Of a stretch of 64,000 bases of DNA, positions 35,184-45,716 are shown piece after piece. Where the stretch lies: the NCBI RefSeq assembly GCF_020831405.1, contig NZ_JAJHPU010000043.1, forward strand, positions 496,001-560,000, given 5' to 3'. The position numbers and the translations under genes were made by a program. The DNA comes from Pseudomonas oryzagri. GTDB taxonomy: Bacteria; Pseudomonadota; Gammaproteobacteria; Pseudomonadales; Pseudomonadaceae. The notes beneath the pieces were generated by a model, which saw only the letters and a program-made list of their open reading frames with translations, searched no databases and was not told the origin of the DNA. Position 1 is the first letter of the stretch. Every line of letters starts with the position of its first letter.

Positions 35184-37409
35184 ATGCGCTGGGGATTGAC
35201 CGCTCTGTGCGCCGGCCTGCTGAGCCTGCGCTTTCTACCCGACTTGCCGCCGCCGGCAGCGTCGCTGCTGCTGGCCTTGCTGGGCGCGGGCCTGTTTTCG
35301 ACCCGGGGCCGGCCGCTGGGCTGCTTCCTGCTCGGCCTGGCCTGGGCCTGCGTCGGCGCCCAAGGGGCGCTGGATGATCGTTTGGCGGCGGAGCTGGATG
35401 GTCGCACGCTGTGGCTCGAGGGGCGGGTGGTCGGTTTGCCCGAGCGGGAGGCGGGGGTCACCCGCTTCTATCTCGAGGATGCCCGCTCGCGCCGTGCGGA
35501 TCTGCCGCAGCGGCTGCGCCTGTCCTGGCACGACGCGCCAGCGCTGGCGGCCGGCGAAACCTGGCGTCTCGCCGTGCGCCTCAAGCGGCCGCGCGGGCTG
35601 GTCAATCCGCAGGTGTTCGACTACGAGGCCTGGCTCACCGCGCGGCGGATCGGCGCTACCGGCGCGGTGAAGAGCGGCGAACGTCTGGTCGCCGCCGCGG
35701 GACCGGCCGCCTGGCGCGACCGCCTGCGCCATCGGCTGCTCGACGTGGATGCCTGGGGACGTCAGGGTGCCTTGGCCGCCCTGGTGCTGGGCGATCCCTC
35801 GGGGCTGCGCGACGAGGACTGGCACGTCCTGCAGGCCACCGGCACCGTCCATCTGCTGGTCATTTCCGGGCAGCACGTGATGTTGCTCGGCGGTTTGCTC
35901 TATGGCCTGGTGCTTCTGCTGTTTCGCCGTGGCTGGTGGCCGCGGCGCTGGCCCTGGCTGCCCTGCGCCTGCGCTCTGGCGCTGCTCGGGGCCCTGGGTT
36001 ACGGCCTGCTGGCCGGCTTCGAGGTGCCGGTGCAGCGCGCCTGCGCCATGCTGGCGGTGATCCTGCTCTGGCGCCTGCGCTTTCGTCATCTGGGCGTGTG
36101 GCTGCCGCTGTTGTGCGCCCTGGTGTTGGTCCTGCTGGCCGAGCCGCTGGCCAGCCTGCTGCCCGGCTTCTGGCTGTCGTTCGGCGCGGTGGCGCTGCTG
36201 GCCTGGTGCTTCAGCGGACGTCTGCGGGCGCCGCGCGGCGGGCTGTCCCTGCTGCGCGCGCAGTGGGCGATGACGCTGGGATTGCTGCCGCTGCTTCTCG
36301 CGCTCGGCTTGCCGGTCAGTCTGAGCGGACCGCTGGCCAATCTGCTGGCGGTCCCCTGGGTGGGCGGACTGGTGGTGCCGATGGCGTTGCTGGGGACCCT
36401 GCTGCTGCCGGTGCCCGGCATCGGGGAGGGCCTGCTCTGGCTGGCCGGCGGGCAGTTGGAGTTGCTGTTCCGTATCCTGGCGGTGGTGGCGGGCTGGGCG
36501 CCGTCCCAGGTACTGCCGGCGCCTCCCGACTGGGCGGTGCTGCTCGGCGAAGCGGGCGTGCTGCTCGCGCTGCTGCCCTGGGGCGTGCCGCTGCGCCTGC
36601 CCGGTCTGCTGATGCTGCTGGCGCTGCTGTGCCCTGCGCAGTCCCAGGTGGCGACGGGGGAGGCCGAGGTGCACGTGCTGGACGTCGGCCAGGGACTGGC
36701 GGTGCTGGTGCGTACGCGCGAGCATGCACTGCTCTACGACGCCGGGCCGGCCAGTCCCGGTTTCGACAGCGGCGCCAAGGTGGTGCTGCCGCGTCTGCAG
36801 GCGCTGGGGGTGCGGCGGCTGGATACGCTGCTGCTCAGCCATGCCGATCGGGATCACGCCGGCGGCGCGGCGGCGCTGCTGGCCGGGCTCGAGGTGGGGC
36901 GCCTGGTTTCCGGCGAGGTGCAGGGGCTGGAGTTGTCGCGCGGGGCCGAGACTTGTCGGGATGGGGAACAATGGCAATGGGATGGCGTGGCCTTTCGCAC
37001 CCGGACCTGGGCCGGAGCGGGCAATCCCAACGACGCCTCCTGTCTGCTGCAGGTCGAGGCGCGCGGCGAGCGTCTGCTGCTCGCCGGCGACATCGGCGCG
37101 GCGGGCGAGCGGCATCTGCTGGAGGGAGGCGCTGACCTGCACGCCGAGTGGCTGGTGGCTCCTCATCATGGCAGTCGAGGCTCCTCCTCCGCAGCATTCA
37201 TCGCCGCGGTGAAACCGCAGGCCGTGCTGTTCAGCCGCGGCTGGAACAACGCCTTCGGTCATCCCCACCCGCAGGTGGTGGCCCGCTATCGGAGCGCGGG
37301 GGCGCGCATCCTCGACACCGCGACGGACGGCGCTCTGATGCTGGCCCTCGGCAGCCGCGGTCCGGCCGAGCGCGCGCGGGAGCAAAGGCGCTTCTGGCGG
37401 GAAAAATGA
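35184..37409 (+). CDS. comEC: DNA internalisation protein ComEC/Rec2
   Basis: A 741-residue polytopic membrane protein, predicted to form the inner-membrane channel for single-stranded DNA uptake. The N-terminus has two hydrophobic segments and a DUF4131/OB-like region; the centre is the Competence domain (VLQATGTVHLLVISGQHVMLLGGLLYGLV) with many helices; the C-terminus is a metallo-beta-lactamase domain (VLDVGQGLAVLVRTREHALLYDAG, LLSHADRDHAGG, VAPHHGSRGSS). All MBL metal ligands are visible, so the putative nuclease is intact. AAGGA precedes the ATG. Confidence 0.93.
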   Translation: MRWGLTALCAGLLSLRFLPDLPPPAASLLLALLGAGLFSTRGRPLGCFLLGLAWACVGAQGALDDRLAAELDGRTLWLEGRVVGLPEREAGVTRFYLEDARSRRADLPQRLRLSWHDAPALAAGETWRLAVRLKRPRGLVNPQVFDYEAWLTARRIGATGAVKSGERLVAAAGPAAWRDRLRHRLLDVDAWGRQGALAALVLGDPSGLRDEDWHVLQATGTVHLLVISGQHVMLLGGLLYGLVLLLFRRGWWPRRWPWLPCACALALLGALGYGLLAGFEVPVQRACAMLAVILLWRLRFRHLGVWLPLLCALVLVLLAEPLASLLPGFWLSFGAVALLAWCFSGRLRAPRGGLSLLRAQWAMTLGLLPLLLALGLPVSLSGPLANLLAVPWVGGLVVPMALLGTLLLPVPGIGEGLLWLAGGQLELLFRILAVVAGWAPSQVLPAPPDWAVLLGEAGVLLALLPWGVPLRLPGLLMLLALLCPAQSQVATGEAEVHVLDVGQGLAVLVRTREHALLYDAGPASPGFDSGAKVVLPRLQALGVRRLDTLLLSHADRDHAGGAAALLAGLEVGRLVSGEVQGLELSRGAETCRDGEQWQWDGVAFRTRTWAGAGNPNDASCLLQVEARGERLLLAGDIGAAGERHLLEGGADLHAEWLVAPHHGSRGSSSAAFIAAVKPQAVLFSRGWNNAFGHPHPQVVARYRSAGARILDTATDGALMLALGSRGPAERAREQRRFWREK

Positions 37410-37480
37410 GAACCGCACCGGGCGGCAGGCGCGCCGCACTGTGCTAGAGTTGCGCCACTTTTTTCAGGGGGTTGGTAACT

Positions 37481-38116
37481 GTGTGGGAACTGGTCAAAGC
37501 CGGCGGCTGGATGATGCTGCCGATCATTCTCTGCTCGATTGCAGCACTCGCTATCAGCGCCGAGCGCCTGTGGACCTTGCGTCCCTCGCGCATCACGCCG
37601 CCTAATCTGCTCGGGCAGGTGTGGCGCTGGATTCAGGACAAGCAGCTGGATGCCCAGAAGCTCAAGGAACTGCGCGCCTCTTCGCCGCTCGGCGAGGTTC
37701 TGGCCGCGGGCCTCGCCAACTCCAAGCATGGTCGTGAGGTCATGAAGGAGTGCATCGAGGAGTCCGCTGCCCGCGTCATCCACGACTTGGAGCGTTACCT
37801 CAATGCCCTCGGCACCATCGCCGCCATCGCGCCGCTGCTCGGCCTGCTCGGCACCGTGCTGGGCATGATCGAGATCTTCAGCGGCTTCATGAGCAGCGGC
37901 ATGTCCAACGCGCCGGTCCTGGCCGGCGGCATCTCGACCGCGCTGATCACCACCGCCGCCGGCTTGATGGTGGCGATTCCGGCGCTGTTCTTCCACCGTT
38001 ACCTGCAGCGTCGGGTGGACGAGCTGGTGGTCGGCATGGAGCAGGAAGCCATTCGCCTGGTCGAAGTGGTCCAGGGTGACCGCGAGGTCGATCTGGGTGA
38101 GGGCGGCAAACGGTGA
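37481..38116 (+). CDS. ExbB/TolQ-type proton channel protein
   Basis: A 211-residue MotA/TolQ/ExbB family protein with three transmembrane helices, including AIAPLLGLLGTVLGMIEIF and GISTALITTAAGLMVAIPALFF, the motif of this family. With the ExbD-like partner it converts proton-motive force into work at the envelope; position upstream of lpxK is typical of the ExbB2/TolQ-like pair of pseudomonads, whose partner is not always TonB. Start: GTG at 37481 after CAGGGGG, giving 211 residues; the TTG at 37472 is less likely. Confidence 0.88.
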   Translation: MWELVKAGGWMMLPIILCSIAALAISAERLWTLRPSRITPPNLLGQVWRWIQDKQLDAQKLKELRASSPLGEVLAAGLANSKHGREVMKECIEESAARVIHDLERYLNALGTIAAIAPLLGLLGTVLGMIEIFSGFMSSGMSNAPVLAGGISTALITTAAGLMVAIPALFFHRYLQRRVDELVVGMEQEAIRLVEVVQGDREVDLGEGGKR

Positions 38117-38541
38117 AATTCCGGCGTAAACCACGGGAAAACGTCGAGATCAACCTGGCGTCCCTGCTCGATGTGGTGTTCATCCTGCTGCTGTTCTTCG
38201 TGGTGAGCACCACCTTCAACCGCGAGGCGCAGCTCAAGATCGAGCTTCCCGAAGCCGAAAGTGCAGAGGTTCAGGAGGCTCCGCCCCGCCAGCTGGAGAT
38301 CACCATCGCCGCCGACGGCAGCTATGCGCTCAATGGCCAGGGCCTGGTCAAGAGCGACATGGCCACGCTGAGCAGCGCGCTGCAGAAGGAATCCGAAGGG
38401 GACAGCAGCCTGCCGCTGGTGATCAGCGCCGATGCGCGCACGCCGCACCAGGCGGTGATCACCGCCATGGATGCCGCCGGCAAGCTGGGCTTCACCCACC
38501 TTCGTATCAGCACGGTCGACGCCGAGCCGGCCAAACCCTGA
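38113..38541 (+). CDS. ExbD/TolR-type protein
   Basis: A 142-residue protein with one N-terminal transmembrane helix containing the conserved Asp ([23 protein letters not shown]) and a periplasmic domain. It is the partner of the ExbB-like protein. GTG start overlaps the upstream stop (GTGA), and its own stop overlaps the lpxK ATG, so three genes are translationally coupled. Confidence 0.9.
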   Translation: MKFRRKPRENVEINLASLLDVVFILLLFFVVSTTFNREAQLKIELPEAESAEVQEAPPRQLEITIAADGSYALNGQGLVKSDMATLSSALQKESEGDSSLPLVISADARTPHQAVITAMDAAGKLGFTHLRISTVDAEPAKP

Positions 38542-39539
38542 TGCGCCTTGCCGAGCGTCTCGCCGCGGCCTGGTACCAGGGCCATCCGGCCCTGGCGCTG
38601 CTGCGCCCGCTCGAGGCGCTCTACCGGCTGGTGACGGGACGCCGGCGGGCCGCCTTCCTGTCCGGGCGTGCGCCCGCCTGGCGCGCGCCGGTACCGGTCA
38701 TCGTCGTCGGTAACATCACCGTGGGCGGCACCGGCAAGACCCCGATGATCCTCTGGTTGATCGAACACTGCCGCGCTCGCGGGTTGCGCGTTGGCGTGGT
38801 CAGTCGCGGCTACGGCGCCCGGCCGCCCCGCCTGCCCTGGCGGGTGAGGGCGGGGCAGGCGGCTGCCGAGGCCGGCGACGAGCCGCTGATGATCGTCGAG
38901 CGCAGCGGTGTGCCGCTGATGATCGACCCCGACCGTCCCCGCGCGGTACGGGCCCTGCTCGCCGAAGCGGAGCTGGACCTGATCCTCTGCGACGATGGCC
39001 TGCAGCACTACCGCCTGGCCCGCGATCTGGAGCTGGTGCTGATCGATGCCGCCCGTGGCCTCGGCAACCGTCGCTGCCTGCCCGCCGGACCGCTGCGCGA
39101 GCCGCTGGAGCGTCTGGCGGCGGTAGACGCCTGTCTGGTCAATGGCGCCGCTGGCGACGGCTCGGCGGGTTTCGCCTTCAACCTGCGCCCCAGTGCGCTG
39201 GTCAACCTGGCCAGCGGCGAGCGGCGCCCCCTCGACAGCTTACCGCTCGGTCAGGCCGTGCACGCGGTGGCCGGGATCGGCAACCCCCAGCGTTTCTTCG
39301 CGACCCTCGAGGCGCTACACTGGCGGCCGGTTCCGCATGCCTTTGCCGATCACGCGGCCTACAGCCCCGAGGATCTGCGCTTCAGCCCGGCCCTGCCGCT
39401 GCTGATGACCGAGAAGGATGCGGTGAAATGCCGGGCATTTGCCGCCGACGACTGGTGGTATCTGGCGGTCGATGGTCTGCCGTCGCCAGCCTTCGTGGCC
39501 TGGTTCGACGCCCAGCTCGAGCGTCTGCTATCGCGTTGA
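38541..39539 (+). CDS. lpxK: tetraacyldisaccharide 4'-kinase LpxK
   Basis: A 332-residue inner-membrane-associated kinase that adds the 4'-phosphate to lipid A precursor. Walker A motif [29 protein letters not shown], and [21 protein letters not shown] are typical. The ATG overlaps the exbD stop. Next come the Trm112-like gene and kdsB, so lipid A and Kdo synthesis genes are clustered. Confidence 0.96.
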   Translation: MRLAERLAAAWYQGHPALALLRPLEALYRLVTGRRRAAFLSGRAPAWRAPVPVIVVGNITVGGTGKTPMILWLIEHCRARGLRVGVVSRGYGARPPRLPWRVRAGQAAAEAGDEPLMIVERSGVPLMIDPDRPRAVRALLAEAELDLILCDDGLQHYRLARDLELVLIDAARGLGNRRCLPAGPLREPLERLAAVDACLVNGAAGDGSAGFAFNLRPSALVNLASGERRPLDSLPLGQAVHAVAGIGNPQRFFATLEALHWRPVPHAFADHAAYSPEDLRFSPALPLLMTEKDAVKCRAFAADDWWYLAVDGLPSPAFVAWFDAQLERLLSR

Positions 39540-39578
39540 AGTCGGTGGTCCCCCGATCTGTCTTCCCAGGACTGGACC

Positions 39579-39764
39579 ATGGACTCGAAACTCCTCGATA
39601 TTCTCGCCTGCCCGCTGTGCAAGGGCCCCCTCAAGCTCAGCGACGACAAGTCCGAGCTGATCTGCAAGAACGACGCTCTGGCCTTCCCGGTGCGTGACGG
39701 CATTCCCGTGATGCTGGAGGGCGAAGCGCGTACCCTCACCGTGGACGAGCGCCTGGACAAATGA
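39579..39764 (+). CDS. Trm112-like / YcaR family small protein
   Basis: A 61-residue protein of the UPF0434/Trm112 type: [18 protein letters not shown] (zinc-knuckle Cys pair), [21 protein letters not shown]. In eukaryotes and some bacteria such proteins activate methyltransferases; no role is established for this small version. It lies between lpxK and kdsB and its stop overlaps the kdsB start, the usual arrangement in gammaproteobacteria. Confidence 0.9.
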   Translation: MDSKLLDILACPLCKGPLKLSDDKSELICKNDALAFPVRDGIPVMLEGEARTLTVDERLDK

Positions 39765-40525
39765 GCATGGATTTCGTCGTCGTCATCCCTGCCCGTTTCG
39801 CCTCGACGCGCCTGCCCGGCAAGCCGCTGCAGGATATCGCCGGCAAGCCGATGATTCAGCACGTCTGGGAGCAGGCCAGGAAGAGCGCCGCCAGCCGGGT
39901 GGTGGTGGCCACCGACGATGCGCGCATTGTCGAGGCCTGCCAGGGGTTTGGTGCCGAGGTACTGCTGACCCGCGCCGACCACAACTCCGGCACCGACCGC
40001 CTGGCCGAGGTGGCCAGCCTGCTCGGTCTGGCGGACGAAGCCATTGTCGTCAACGTGCAGGGCGACGAGCCGCTGATCCCGCCGGCGATCATCGATCAGG
40101 TCGCCGCCAATCTGGCCGCGCATGCCGAGGCCGGTATCGCCACCCTGGGCGAGCCGATTCATGACGCCGCCCAGCTGTTCAATCCCAACGTGGTCAAGCT
40201 GGTGACCGACGCCAGCGGTCTGGCGCTGACCTTCAGTCGTGCGCCGCTGCCCTGGGCGCGTGACGCCTTCGCCGCCGGCCGCGAGCAACTGCCGGCGGGC
40301 GTGCCTTTCCGCCGCCACATCGGCATCTACGCCTATCGCGCCGGCTTCCTGCACGACTTCGTCGCCTGGGGACCGTGCTGGCTGGAGGATGCCGAGTGCC
40401 TCGAGCAGTTGCGTGCCCTCTGGCATGGCGTGCGTGTCCACGTCGCCGACGCCCTCGAGGCGCCGCCGGCCGGCGTCGATACCCCGGAAGATCTGCAGCG
40501 TGTCCGCCAGCTGCTGGGGGCCTGA
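39761..40525 (+). CDS. kdsB: CMP-Kdo synthetase
   Basis: A 254-residue 3-deoxy-manno-octulosonate cytidylyltransferase that activates Kdo for lipopolysaccharide. N-terminal nucleotide-binding [19 protein letters not shown], then [10 protein letters not shown] and YRAGFL are family motifs. The start [12 protein letters not shown] overlaps the previous gene's stop by 4 bp; a second ATG two codons on is possible. The following phosphatase begins 1 bp after its stop. Confidence 0.96.
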   Translation: MSMDFVVVIPARFASTRLPGKPLQDIAGKPMIQHVWEQARKSAASRVVVATDDARIVEACQGFGAEVLLTRADHNSGTDRLAEVASLLGLADEAIVVNVQGDEPLIPPAIIDQVAANLAAHAEAGIATLGEPIHDAAQLFNPNVVKLVTDASGLALTFSRAPLPWARDAFAAGREQLPAGVPFRRHIGIYAYRAGFLHDFVAWGPCWLEDAECLEQLRALWHGVRVHVADALEAPPAGVDTPEDLQRVRQLLGA

Positions 40526-40526
40526 C

Positions 40527-40991
40527 GTGCGCCTGCTGTTCGTCTGTCTGGGCAATATCTGCCGTTCGCCTACCGCCGAGGGGGTGATGCGCCACAAGCT
40601 GCAGCTGGCCGGTCTCGCCGACCGGGTGCAGGTCGACTCTGCCGGTACCGGTGCCTGGCATATCGGCAAGGCCCCCGATCCGCGCACCCGTGCTGTCGCC
40701 GAAGGTCGCGGCTATGCGCTGCACGACCTGCGCGCGCGCCAGGTGCAGGCCGATGACTTCGCGCGCTTCGATCTGATCCTCGCCATGGATCACGACAACC
40801 TGTCCACGCTGCGCAGTCTGCGCCCGGCCCACGGCAACGCCGAACTGGATCTGTTCCTGCGGCGCGGCGGCCTGGCCGAGGAGGAGGTGCCCGATCCCTA
40901 TTACGGGGGCGCCGATGGCTTCGAGCGTGTACTGGACATGATCGAGCTGGCCTGTGACCGGCTGATTGAGCAGATTCGGGGGCGCCTGTGA
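40527..40991 (+). CDS. low-molecular-weight protein tyrosine phosphatase
   Basis: A 154-residue LMW-PTP: active-site loop C7-LGNIC-R13-S at the N-terminus and the general acid in DPYYGG near the C-terminus. It could act on phosphotyrosine or as a small-molecule phosphatase; bacterial relatives often control exopolysaccharide tyrosine kinases, but no such kinase is in this window. GTG start at 40527 is chosen because it places the catalytic loop at the usual distance and gives the standard length. It overlaps murB by 4 bp. Confidence 0.92.
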   Translation: MRLLFVCLGNICRSPTAEGVMRHKLQLAGLADRVQVDSAGTGAWHIGKAPDPRTRAVAEGRGYALHDLRARQVQADDFARFDLILAMDHDNLSTLRSLRPAHGNAELDLFLRRGGLAEEEVPDPYYGGADGFERVLDMIELACDRLIEQIRGRL

Positions 40992-42007
40992 GTCTGATCA
41001 TCCGTGAGCGGTATTCGCTGAAGAACTGCAACACCTTTGGGGTGGACGTGACGGCGCGCTGGTACGCCGAGGCGCGCAATGACGCCGAGGTGGGCGCGGC
41101 GCTGGACGCCGCCCGGCAGCGGGGCGCCGAATTGCTGGTCATCGGTGGCGGCAGCAACCTGCTGCTGACCGGCGACCAGGACGCCTTCGTCCTGCGCATG
41201 GCCAGCCAAGGGCGGCACCTGCTGGGCGAGGTAGGCGGGCGCCTGCTGGTCGAGGCCGAGGCTGGAGAAGCCTGGCATTCCTTCGTGCTGTGGACGCTCG
41301 AGCAGGGCCTGGCGGGTCTGGAAAACCTTAGCCTGATCCCCGGAACCGTGGGCGCCGCGCCGATGCAGAATATCGGTGCCTACGGCGTGGAGGTGAAGGA
41401 TGTGCTGCACAGCGTGGTGGCGCTGGATCGCCAGACCGGCGAGCTGCGCGAATTCGCCGCCGGCGAGTGCGACTTCGCTTACCGCGACAGCCGCTTCAAG
41501 CGCGAAAGCGGCCGCTGGCTGATCCTGCGGGTGCGCTTCGCCCTCGCTCGCGAAGCCGAGCTGCACCTGGGCTACGGTCCGGTGCGCCTGCGCCTGCTGG
41601 AGGAGGGCATCGACGAGCCGACGCCGCTGGATGTCAGCCGGGTCATCTGCGCCATCCGTGCGGAGAAGCTGCCGGATCCGCAGGTGCTCGGCAATGCCGG
41701 CAGCTTCTTCAAGAATCCGGTGGTCGGTGCTGCCAGCGCCGAGCGCCTGCGCGAGCACTGGCCGGAGCTGGTCTGTTATCCGGCAGGCGCGGGCGAGGTC
41801 AAGCTGGCGGCGGGCTGGCTGATCGAGCGCGCCGGCTGGAAGGGTTATCGCGATGGCGATGCCGGGGTGCATGCGCTGCAGGCGCTGGTTCTGGTCAACT
41901 ATGGCAGGGCCAGCGGTGGCCAGCTGCTGGCCCTCGCGCGGCGAATCCAGGCGGATATCCGCGCGCGTTTCGGGGTCGAGCTGGAAATCGAGCCGGTCGT
42001 TCGCTGA
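40988..42007 (+). CDS. murB: UDP-N-acetylenolpyruvoylglucosamine reductase
   Basis: A 339-residue FAD enzyme that makes UDP-MurNAc with NADPH. FAD-binding segment VIGGGSNLLLT, then NLSLIPGTVGAAPMQNIGAYGVE, YRDSRFK, and GNAGSFFKNP are typical of type I MurB. GTG start overlaps the phosphatase stop. It ends the operon that begins with the ExbB-like gene, before a bidirectional terminator. Confidence 0.96.
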   Translation: MSLIIRERYSLKNCNTFGVDVTARWYAEARNDAEVGAALDAARQRGAELLVIGGGSNLLLTGDQDAFVLRMASQGRHLLGEVGGRLLVEAEAGEAWHSFVLWTLEQGLAGLENLSLIPGTVGAAPMQNIGAYGVEVKDVLHSVVALDRQTGELREFAAGECDFAYRDSRFKRESGRWLILRVRFALAREAELHLGYGPVRLRLLEEGIDEPTPLDVSRVICAIRAEKLPDPQVLGNAGSFFKNPVVGAASAERLREHWPELVCYPAGAGEVKLAAGWLIERAGWKGYRDGDAGVHALQALVLVNYGRASGGQLLALARRIQADIRARFGVELEIEPVVR

Positions 42008-42045
42008 ACGTCCGCCTCCGTAACGGGGGCCTGGCCATAAAACAT

Positions 42046-42081
42046 AAAAAAGGGGGAATGCCGCAGCATTCCCCCTTTTTT
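42046..42081. terminator. bidirectional terminator between murB and rne
   Basis: 9-bp stem GGGGGAATG / CATTCCCCC with loop CCGCAG, flanked by A6 on the left and T6 on the right, so it works on both strands for the converging genes. Confidence 0.95.
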
Positions 42082-42101
42082 ATTGGGCGAACCCCTGGCT
42101 A

Positions 42102-45100
42102 TCAGGCCTGGGGCTTGCGCTCCTCTTCAGCCTGCGGCTGGACTTCTTCACTGCCGACCGCCATTTCGGCAGGTTGCTTGCTCTCGGCAGGGGCTTGCGA
42201 TTGCACCACTTCGGCCAGGGCTTCCTCGCGCGGAGTCTCTGCGGTCGGAGCTTCCTCGGCAGCCGCTGCGGTCTCCGCAGGAGCTTCCAGGGCCTCGGTC
42301 GGCGCGCTTTCGCTCGCCGCTTCGCTGGCGACGGGAGCGTCGGCTTCTTGGGCCGGCACGCTGCTGGCAACGCTCTCGGCGGCCGCGGCTGCGGCTGCTG
42401 CTTCACGGGCCACGCGCTCGGCTTCCTGACGGCGACGACGCTCACGCGGATCGTTGGCGGCGCGATTGCCGGCCGGGGCGCTTTCGGTCTCAGACTCGGC
42501 TGCTGCCGCCGGCGCGGCGGCGCCTGCCGCTGCGGGGGACGCCTCGATCGCACTGGCCGGCTCGACCAACGCGGTTTCCGCGTCCGCTTCCACCTGCGCC
42601 GCAACGACCGGTTCGGCCTGCAGCGGTTGGGTTTCGGCGATCGCCTCTGCTACTGCGGCGGTGGTTGCCGCGGCAGCTGCGGCGAGTGCGACACCTTCGG
42701 CGCCCTGGCCTTCGGCATGCACGCCTTCCGCTACCGGCAATTCCTCGACGCCGGCTTCACGCTGGCGCTCGCGGCGGTTGCTGCGACGGCGCTGACCACG
42801 GGAACGGCGGCGCGGACGCTCGCCTTCGCCACCTTCGGCCAGTTCCTCTTCCAGGTTCTCGGCTTCCTCTTCGCTCTCCAGCTCCTCGCCGACCGCTTCG
42901 GATTCGGCGCGCTCCTCGCGCGGCGGACGCTCACCGCGCGGCTTGCGCTCGGCGCGCTCCTCGCGGCGCTGTTCGCCTTGCTCGACGACCTCTACGCTGC
43001 GAGCTTCTTCGCTCTCGACGGCAGGGCGCTCCTCGTGAGGCTGACGCTCTTCGCGGGGCTGACGCTCTTCACGGGGCTGGCGTTCCTCGCGGGGCTGGCG
43101 CTCTTCACGCGGCTGACGCTCCTCACGGGGCTGACGCTCTTCACGCGGTTGGCGCTCTTCACGCGGCTGACGCTCTTCGCGCGGTTGGCGTTCTTCACGC
43201 GGCTGACGCTCCTCACGGGGCTGGCGCTCTTCGCGCGGTTGGCGCTCCTCGCGGGGCTGGCGCTCTTCACGCGGTTGGCGCTCCTCGCGGGGCTGGCGCT
43301 CCTCACGCGGCTTGCGTTCCTCGCGGGGCTGACGCTCCTCACGGGGCTGGCGTTCTTCGCGCGGCTTGCGCTCGCCGCGCTCGGGACGTTCGCCACGTTC
43401 GCTGCGCTCGCCTTCGCGGCGACGGCTCTGCTGGCGGCCGCTGCGGCGCTCTTCGCCGCGCGGGGCGCGTTCGGTGCTGGCCGGCTGCTCGACAGCCGCG
43501 GGCTTGGCTTCTTCCTTGCCAGCGAACAGGCTTACGAGCGAGCGGATCAGGCCCTTGAACAGGCTCGGCTCCGCCACCGGCTGGGCAATCGGCGCCGGTG
43601 CTGCCGGTGCTTCGACCACCTGCGGGGCAGGGCGCTCGTGGGTGACGGTCTTCACTGCGGCTTCCTGGCGAACCAGGGTGCGAGTGGCGGCCGCCGGTTG
43701 GACTTCCTCGATCTCGCTCGGAGCCATCTCGTAGCTGGACTGGCCAACCAGGGTTTCCGGGCTGTCGTCACGCAGGCGCTGCACTTCGAAGTGCGGCGTC
43801 TCGAGATGGTCGTTCGGCAGGATGACGATGCGTGCGCGGGTGCGCAGTTCGATCTTGGTGATGGCGTTGCGCTTCTCGTTGAGCAGGAAGGCGGCCACCG
43901 GGATCGGTACCTGGGCGCGGACCTCGGCGGTGCGCTCCTTGAGGGCCTCTTCCTCGATCAGGCGCAGGATGGCCAGCGACAGCGACTCCACGTCGCGGAT
44001 GATGCCCTGGCCATTGCAGCGCGGGCAGACCACGCCGCTGGTTTCGCCCAGCGACGGGCGCAGGCGCTGACGGGACATCTCCAGCAGGCCGAAACGCGAG
44101 ATGCGGCCGACCTGCACGCGGGCGCGATCGGCCTCCAGGCATTCGCGGACGCGATCTTCCACGGCGCGCTGGTTCTTCGCCGGGGTCATGTCGATGAAGT
44201 CGATGACGATCAGACCGCCGATGTCGCGCAGGCGCAGCTGGCGGGCGATTTCCTCGGCCGCTTCCAGGTTGGTCTGCAGGGCGGTTTCCTCGATGTCGCC
44301 GCCCTTGGTGGCGCGCGCCGAGTTGATGTCGATGGATACCAAGGCTTCGGTCGGGTCGATGACGATCGAGCCTCCCGACGGCAGCTTCACTTCGCGCTGG
44401 AAGGCGGTCTCGATCTGGCTCTCGATCTGGAAGCGATTGAACAGCGGCACGCTGTCCTGGTACAGCTTGACCTTGCTGGCGTACTGCGGCATCACCTGCT
44501 GGATGAAGCTCAGCGCTTCCTCCTGGGCCTCGATGCTGTCGATCAGCACCTCGCCGATGTCCTGGCGCAGGTAGTCGCGGATGGCGCGGATGATGACGTT
44601 GCTTTCCTGGTAGATCAGGAAGGGAGCGGCGCGGTCCTGCGAGGCTTCCTTGATCGCGGTCCACAGCTGGATCAGGTAGTCGAGGTCCCACTGCAGCTCT
44701 TCGCTGGAGCGCCCGAGGCCGGCGGTACGCACGATCAGGCCCATGTCGGCCGGGGCGTTGAGGCCATTCAGCGCTTCACGCAGCTCGTTGCGTTCCTCGC
44801 CCTCGATGCGGCGGGAGATGCCGCCGGCACGCGGATTGTTGGGCATCAGCACCAGATAGCGGCCGGCCAGGCTGATGAAGGTGGTCAGGGCTGCACCCTT
44901 GTTGCCGCGCTCTTCCTTTTCGACTTGGACGATGACTTCCTGGCCCTCGCGCAGCACGTCCTTGATGTTGACGCGGCCTTCGGGGCTCTTGGAGAAGTAT
45001 TCGCGGGAGATTTCCTTGAGCGGCAGGAAGCCGTGGCGTTCGGCGCCGAAGTCGACGAAGGCGGCTTCGAGGCTGGGCTCGACGCGGGTGATGCGGCCCT

Positions 45101-45227
45101 TGTAGATGTTGGCCTTTTTCTGCTGGCGAGCGCCCGACTCGATGTCGAGGTCGAACAGGCGTTGGCCATCGACCAGGGCAACACGCAACTCTTCGGGCTG
45201 AGTTGCGTTGATCAGCATTCTTTTCAT
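42102..45227 (-). CDS. rne: ribonuclease E
   Basis: A 1041-residue endoribonuclease, core of the RNA degradosome. The N-terminal catalytic half (to about residue 520) starts [21 protein letters not shown], has the S1 domain ([22 protein letters not shown]), the DNase I-like domain with IVIDFIDM, and the zinc link CPRCNGQG. The C-terminal half is disordered scaffold: an amphipathic segment near [16 protein letters not shown] (possible membrane anchor), then 19 near-identical six-residue units of type RQPREE (about residues 620-733), then acidic and Arg-rich stretches, and an NDPR motif near residue 922. REER repeats and NDPR have been described as degradosome scaffold elements in P. aeruginosa (from memory). 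Start 45227 fits the family; upstream in-frame codons are in the leader. Confidence 0.96.
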   Translation of the reverse strand: MKRMLINATQPEELRVALVDGQRLFDLDIESGARQQKKANIYKGRITRVEPSLEAAFVDFGAERHGFLPLKEISREYFSKSPEGRVNIKDVLREGQEVIVQVEKEERGNKGAALTTFISLAGRYLVLMPNNPRAGGISRRIEGEERNELREALNGLNAPADMGLIVRTAGLGRSSEELQWDLDYLIQLWTAIKEASQDRAAPFLIYQESNVIIRAIRDYLRQDIGEVLIDSIEAQEEALSFIQQVMPQYASKVKLYQDSVPLFNRFQIESQIETAFQREVKLPSGGSIVIDPTEALVSIDINSARATKGGDIEETALQTNLEAAEEIARQLRLRDIGGLIVIDFIDMTPAKNQRAVEDRVRECLEADRARVQVGRISRFGLLEMSRQRLRPSLGETSGVVCPRCNGQGIIRDVESLSLAILRLIEEEALKERTAEVRAQVPIPVAAFLLNEKRNAITKIELRTRARIVILPNDHLETPHFEVQRLRDDSPETLVGQSSYEMAPSEIEEVQPAAATRTLVRQEAAVKTVTHERPAPQVVEAPAAPAPIAQPVAEPSLFKGLIRSLVSLFAGKEEAKPAAVEQPASTERAPRGEERRSGRQQSRRREGERSERGERPERGERKPREERQPREERQPREERKPREERQPREERQPREERQPREERQPREERQPREERQPREERQPREERQPREERQPREERQPREERQPREERQPREERQPREERQPREERQPHEERPAVESEEARSVEVVEQGEQRREERAERKPRGERPPREERAESEAVGEELESEEEAENLEEELAEGGEGERPRRRSRGQRRRSNRRERQREAGVEELPVAEGVHAEGQGAEGVALAAAAAATTAAVAEAIAETQPLQAEPVVAAQVEADAETALVEPASAIEASPAAAGAAAPAAAAESETESAPAGNRAANDPRERRRRQEAERVAREAAAAAAAAESVASSVPAQEADAPVASEAASESAPTEALEAPAETAAAAEEAPTAETPREEALAEVVQSQAPAESKQPAEMAVGSEEVQPQAEEERKPQA
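43027..43368 (-). repeat. 19-unit 18-bp tandem repeat inside rne
   Basis: Nineteen head-to-tail units of exactly 18 bp encode (R-Q/K-P-R-E-E) repeats. Two units have Lys instead of Gln and the last has His instead of Arg. Differences between units are almost all synonymous, so the peptide is kept while the DNA varies. A degenerate twentieth unit (18 bp) follows at the N-terminal side. Confidence 0.95.
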
Positions 45228-45710
45228 GTAGTACCAATGGTTTCCGGGCTGCCGGAAACGGCGGTTGGCACACACGACTCTCATGGTCGGTGTCAGGTGC
45301 GCCGGGAACGGCCTGGCCGTTGCCCTTGTCAAGCGTCGCAGGCTCTGGGCCTGGCGCGACTGGCGTCTCCTGCTAACTGTCAGCTACAGAAGCACTCAAA
45401 CAGGAGGAGGAATCAAGCGACGCTGCGGACGCTCGGGGCGTCTGAAAAGTCGAGTGCTACGCAGTCCGTCGTTTGTGCATCTCCACCCTGCACGTATTCC
45501 TGAGAATCGGGTGCCGCGCGCAGAATCCGCAGCGGGTTGGCAATTTGCACGGGCCGCCTGGCGATCCGTACGTGATGTCTCGAGGCTTGATTTTCCGAGA
45601 CATTCGCTCGCACTGGCGGATGTCCCGTCGGACGGCTCGACGTCCATTGATCGTCTGTCCGGTCCCAGGTTGTCGGCTCTGGGGCGCGGTATAAAGCCAC
45701 TTTTGGCGGC
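45228..45710 (-). ncRNA. long rne 5' leader (putative autoregulatory UTR)
   Basis: About 480 nt between the predicted rne transcription start and its ATG. It contains no credible gene. A visible stem is TGTCTCG / CGAGACA (45576-45582 and 45596-45602). Enterobacterial rne has a long leader through which RNase E limits its own mRNA, and a conserved structure upstream of rne (rne-II) has been described for Pseudomonas; I did not fold this region and assign it only by position and length. rluC lies on the other side, divergent. Confidence 0.5.
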
Positions 45711-45716
45711 GTCCGG

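Noticed and set aside
43027-43368. Possible CRISPR array at the regular repeats
   Set aside because: Units are contiguous 18-bp repeats without spacers, in frame inside rne, and encode a repeated peptide.
42174-45503. 1109-codon plus-strand open frame antisense to rne
   Set aside because: rne is clearly the real gene. The antisense frame is Leu/Ala/Gly/Arg-rich and includes the repeat read backwards.
45670-45695. TTGTCG ... TATAAA as a promoter for rluC
   Set aside because: The spacer is only 14 bp, too short for sigma-70.
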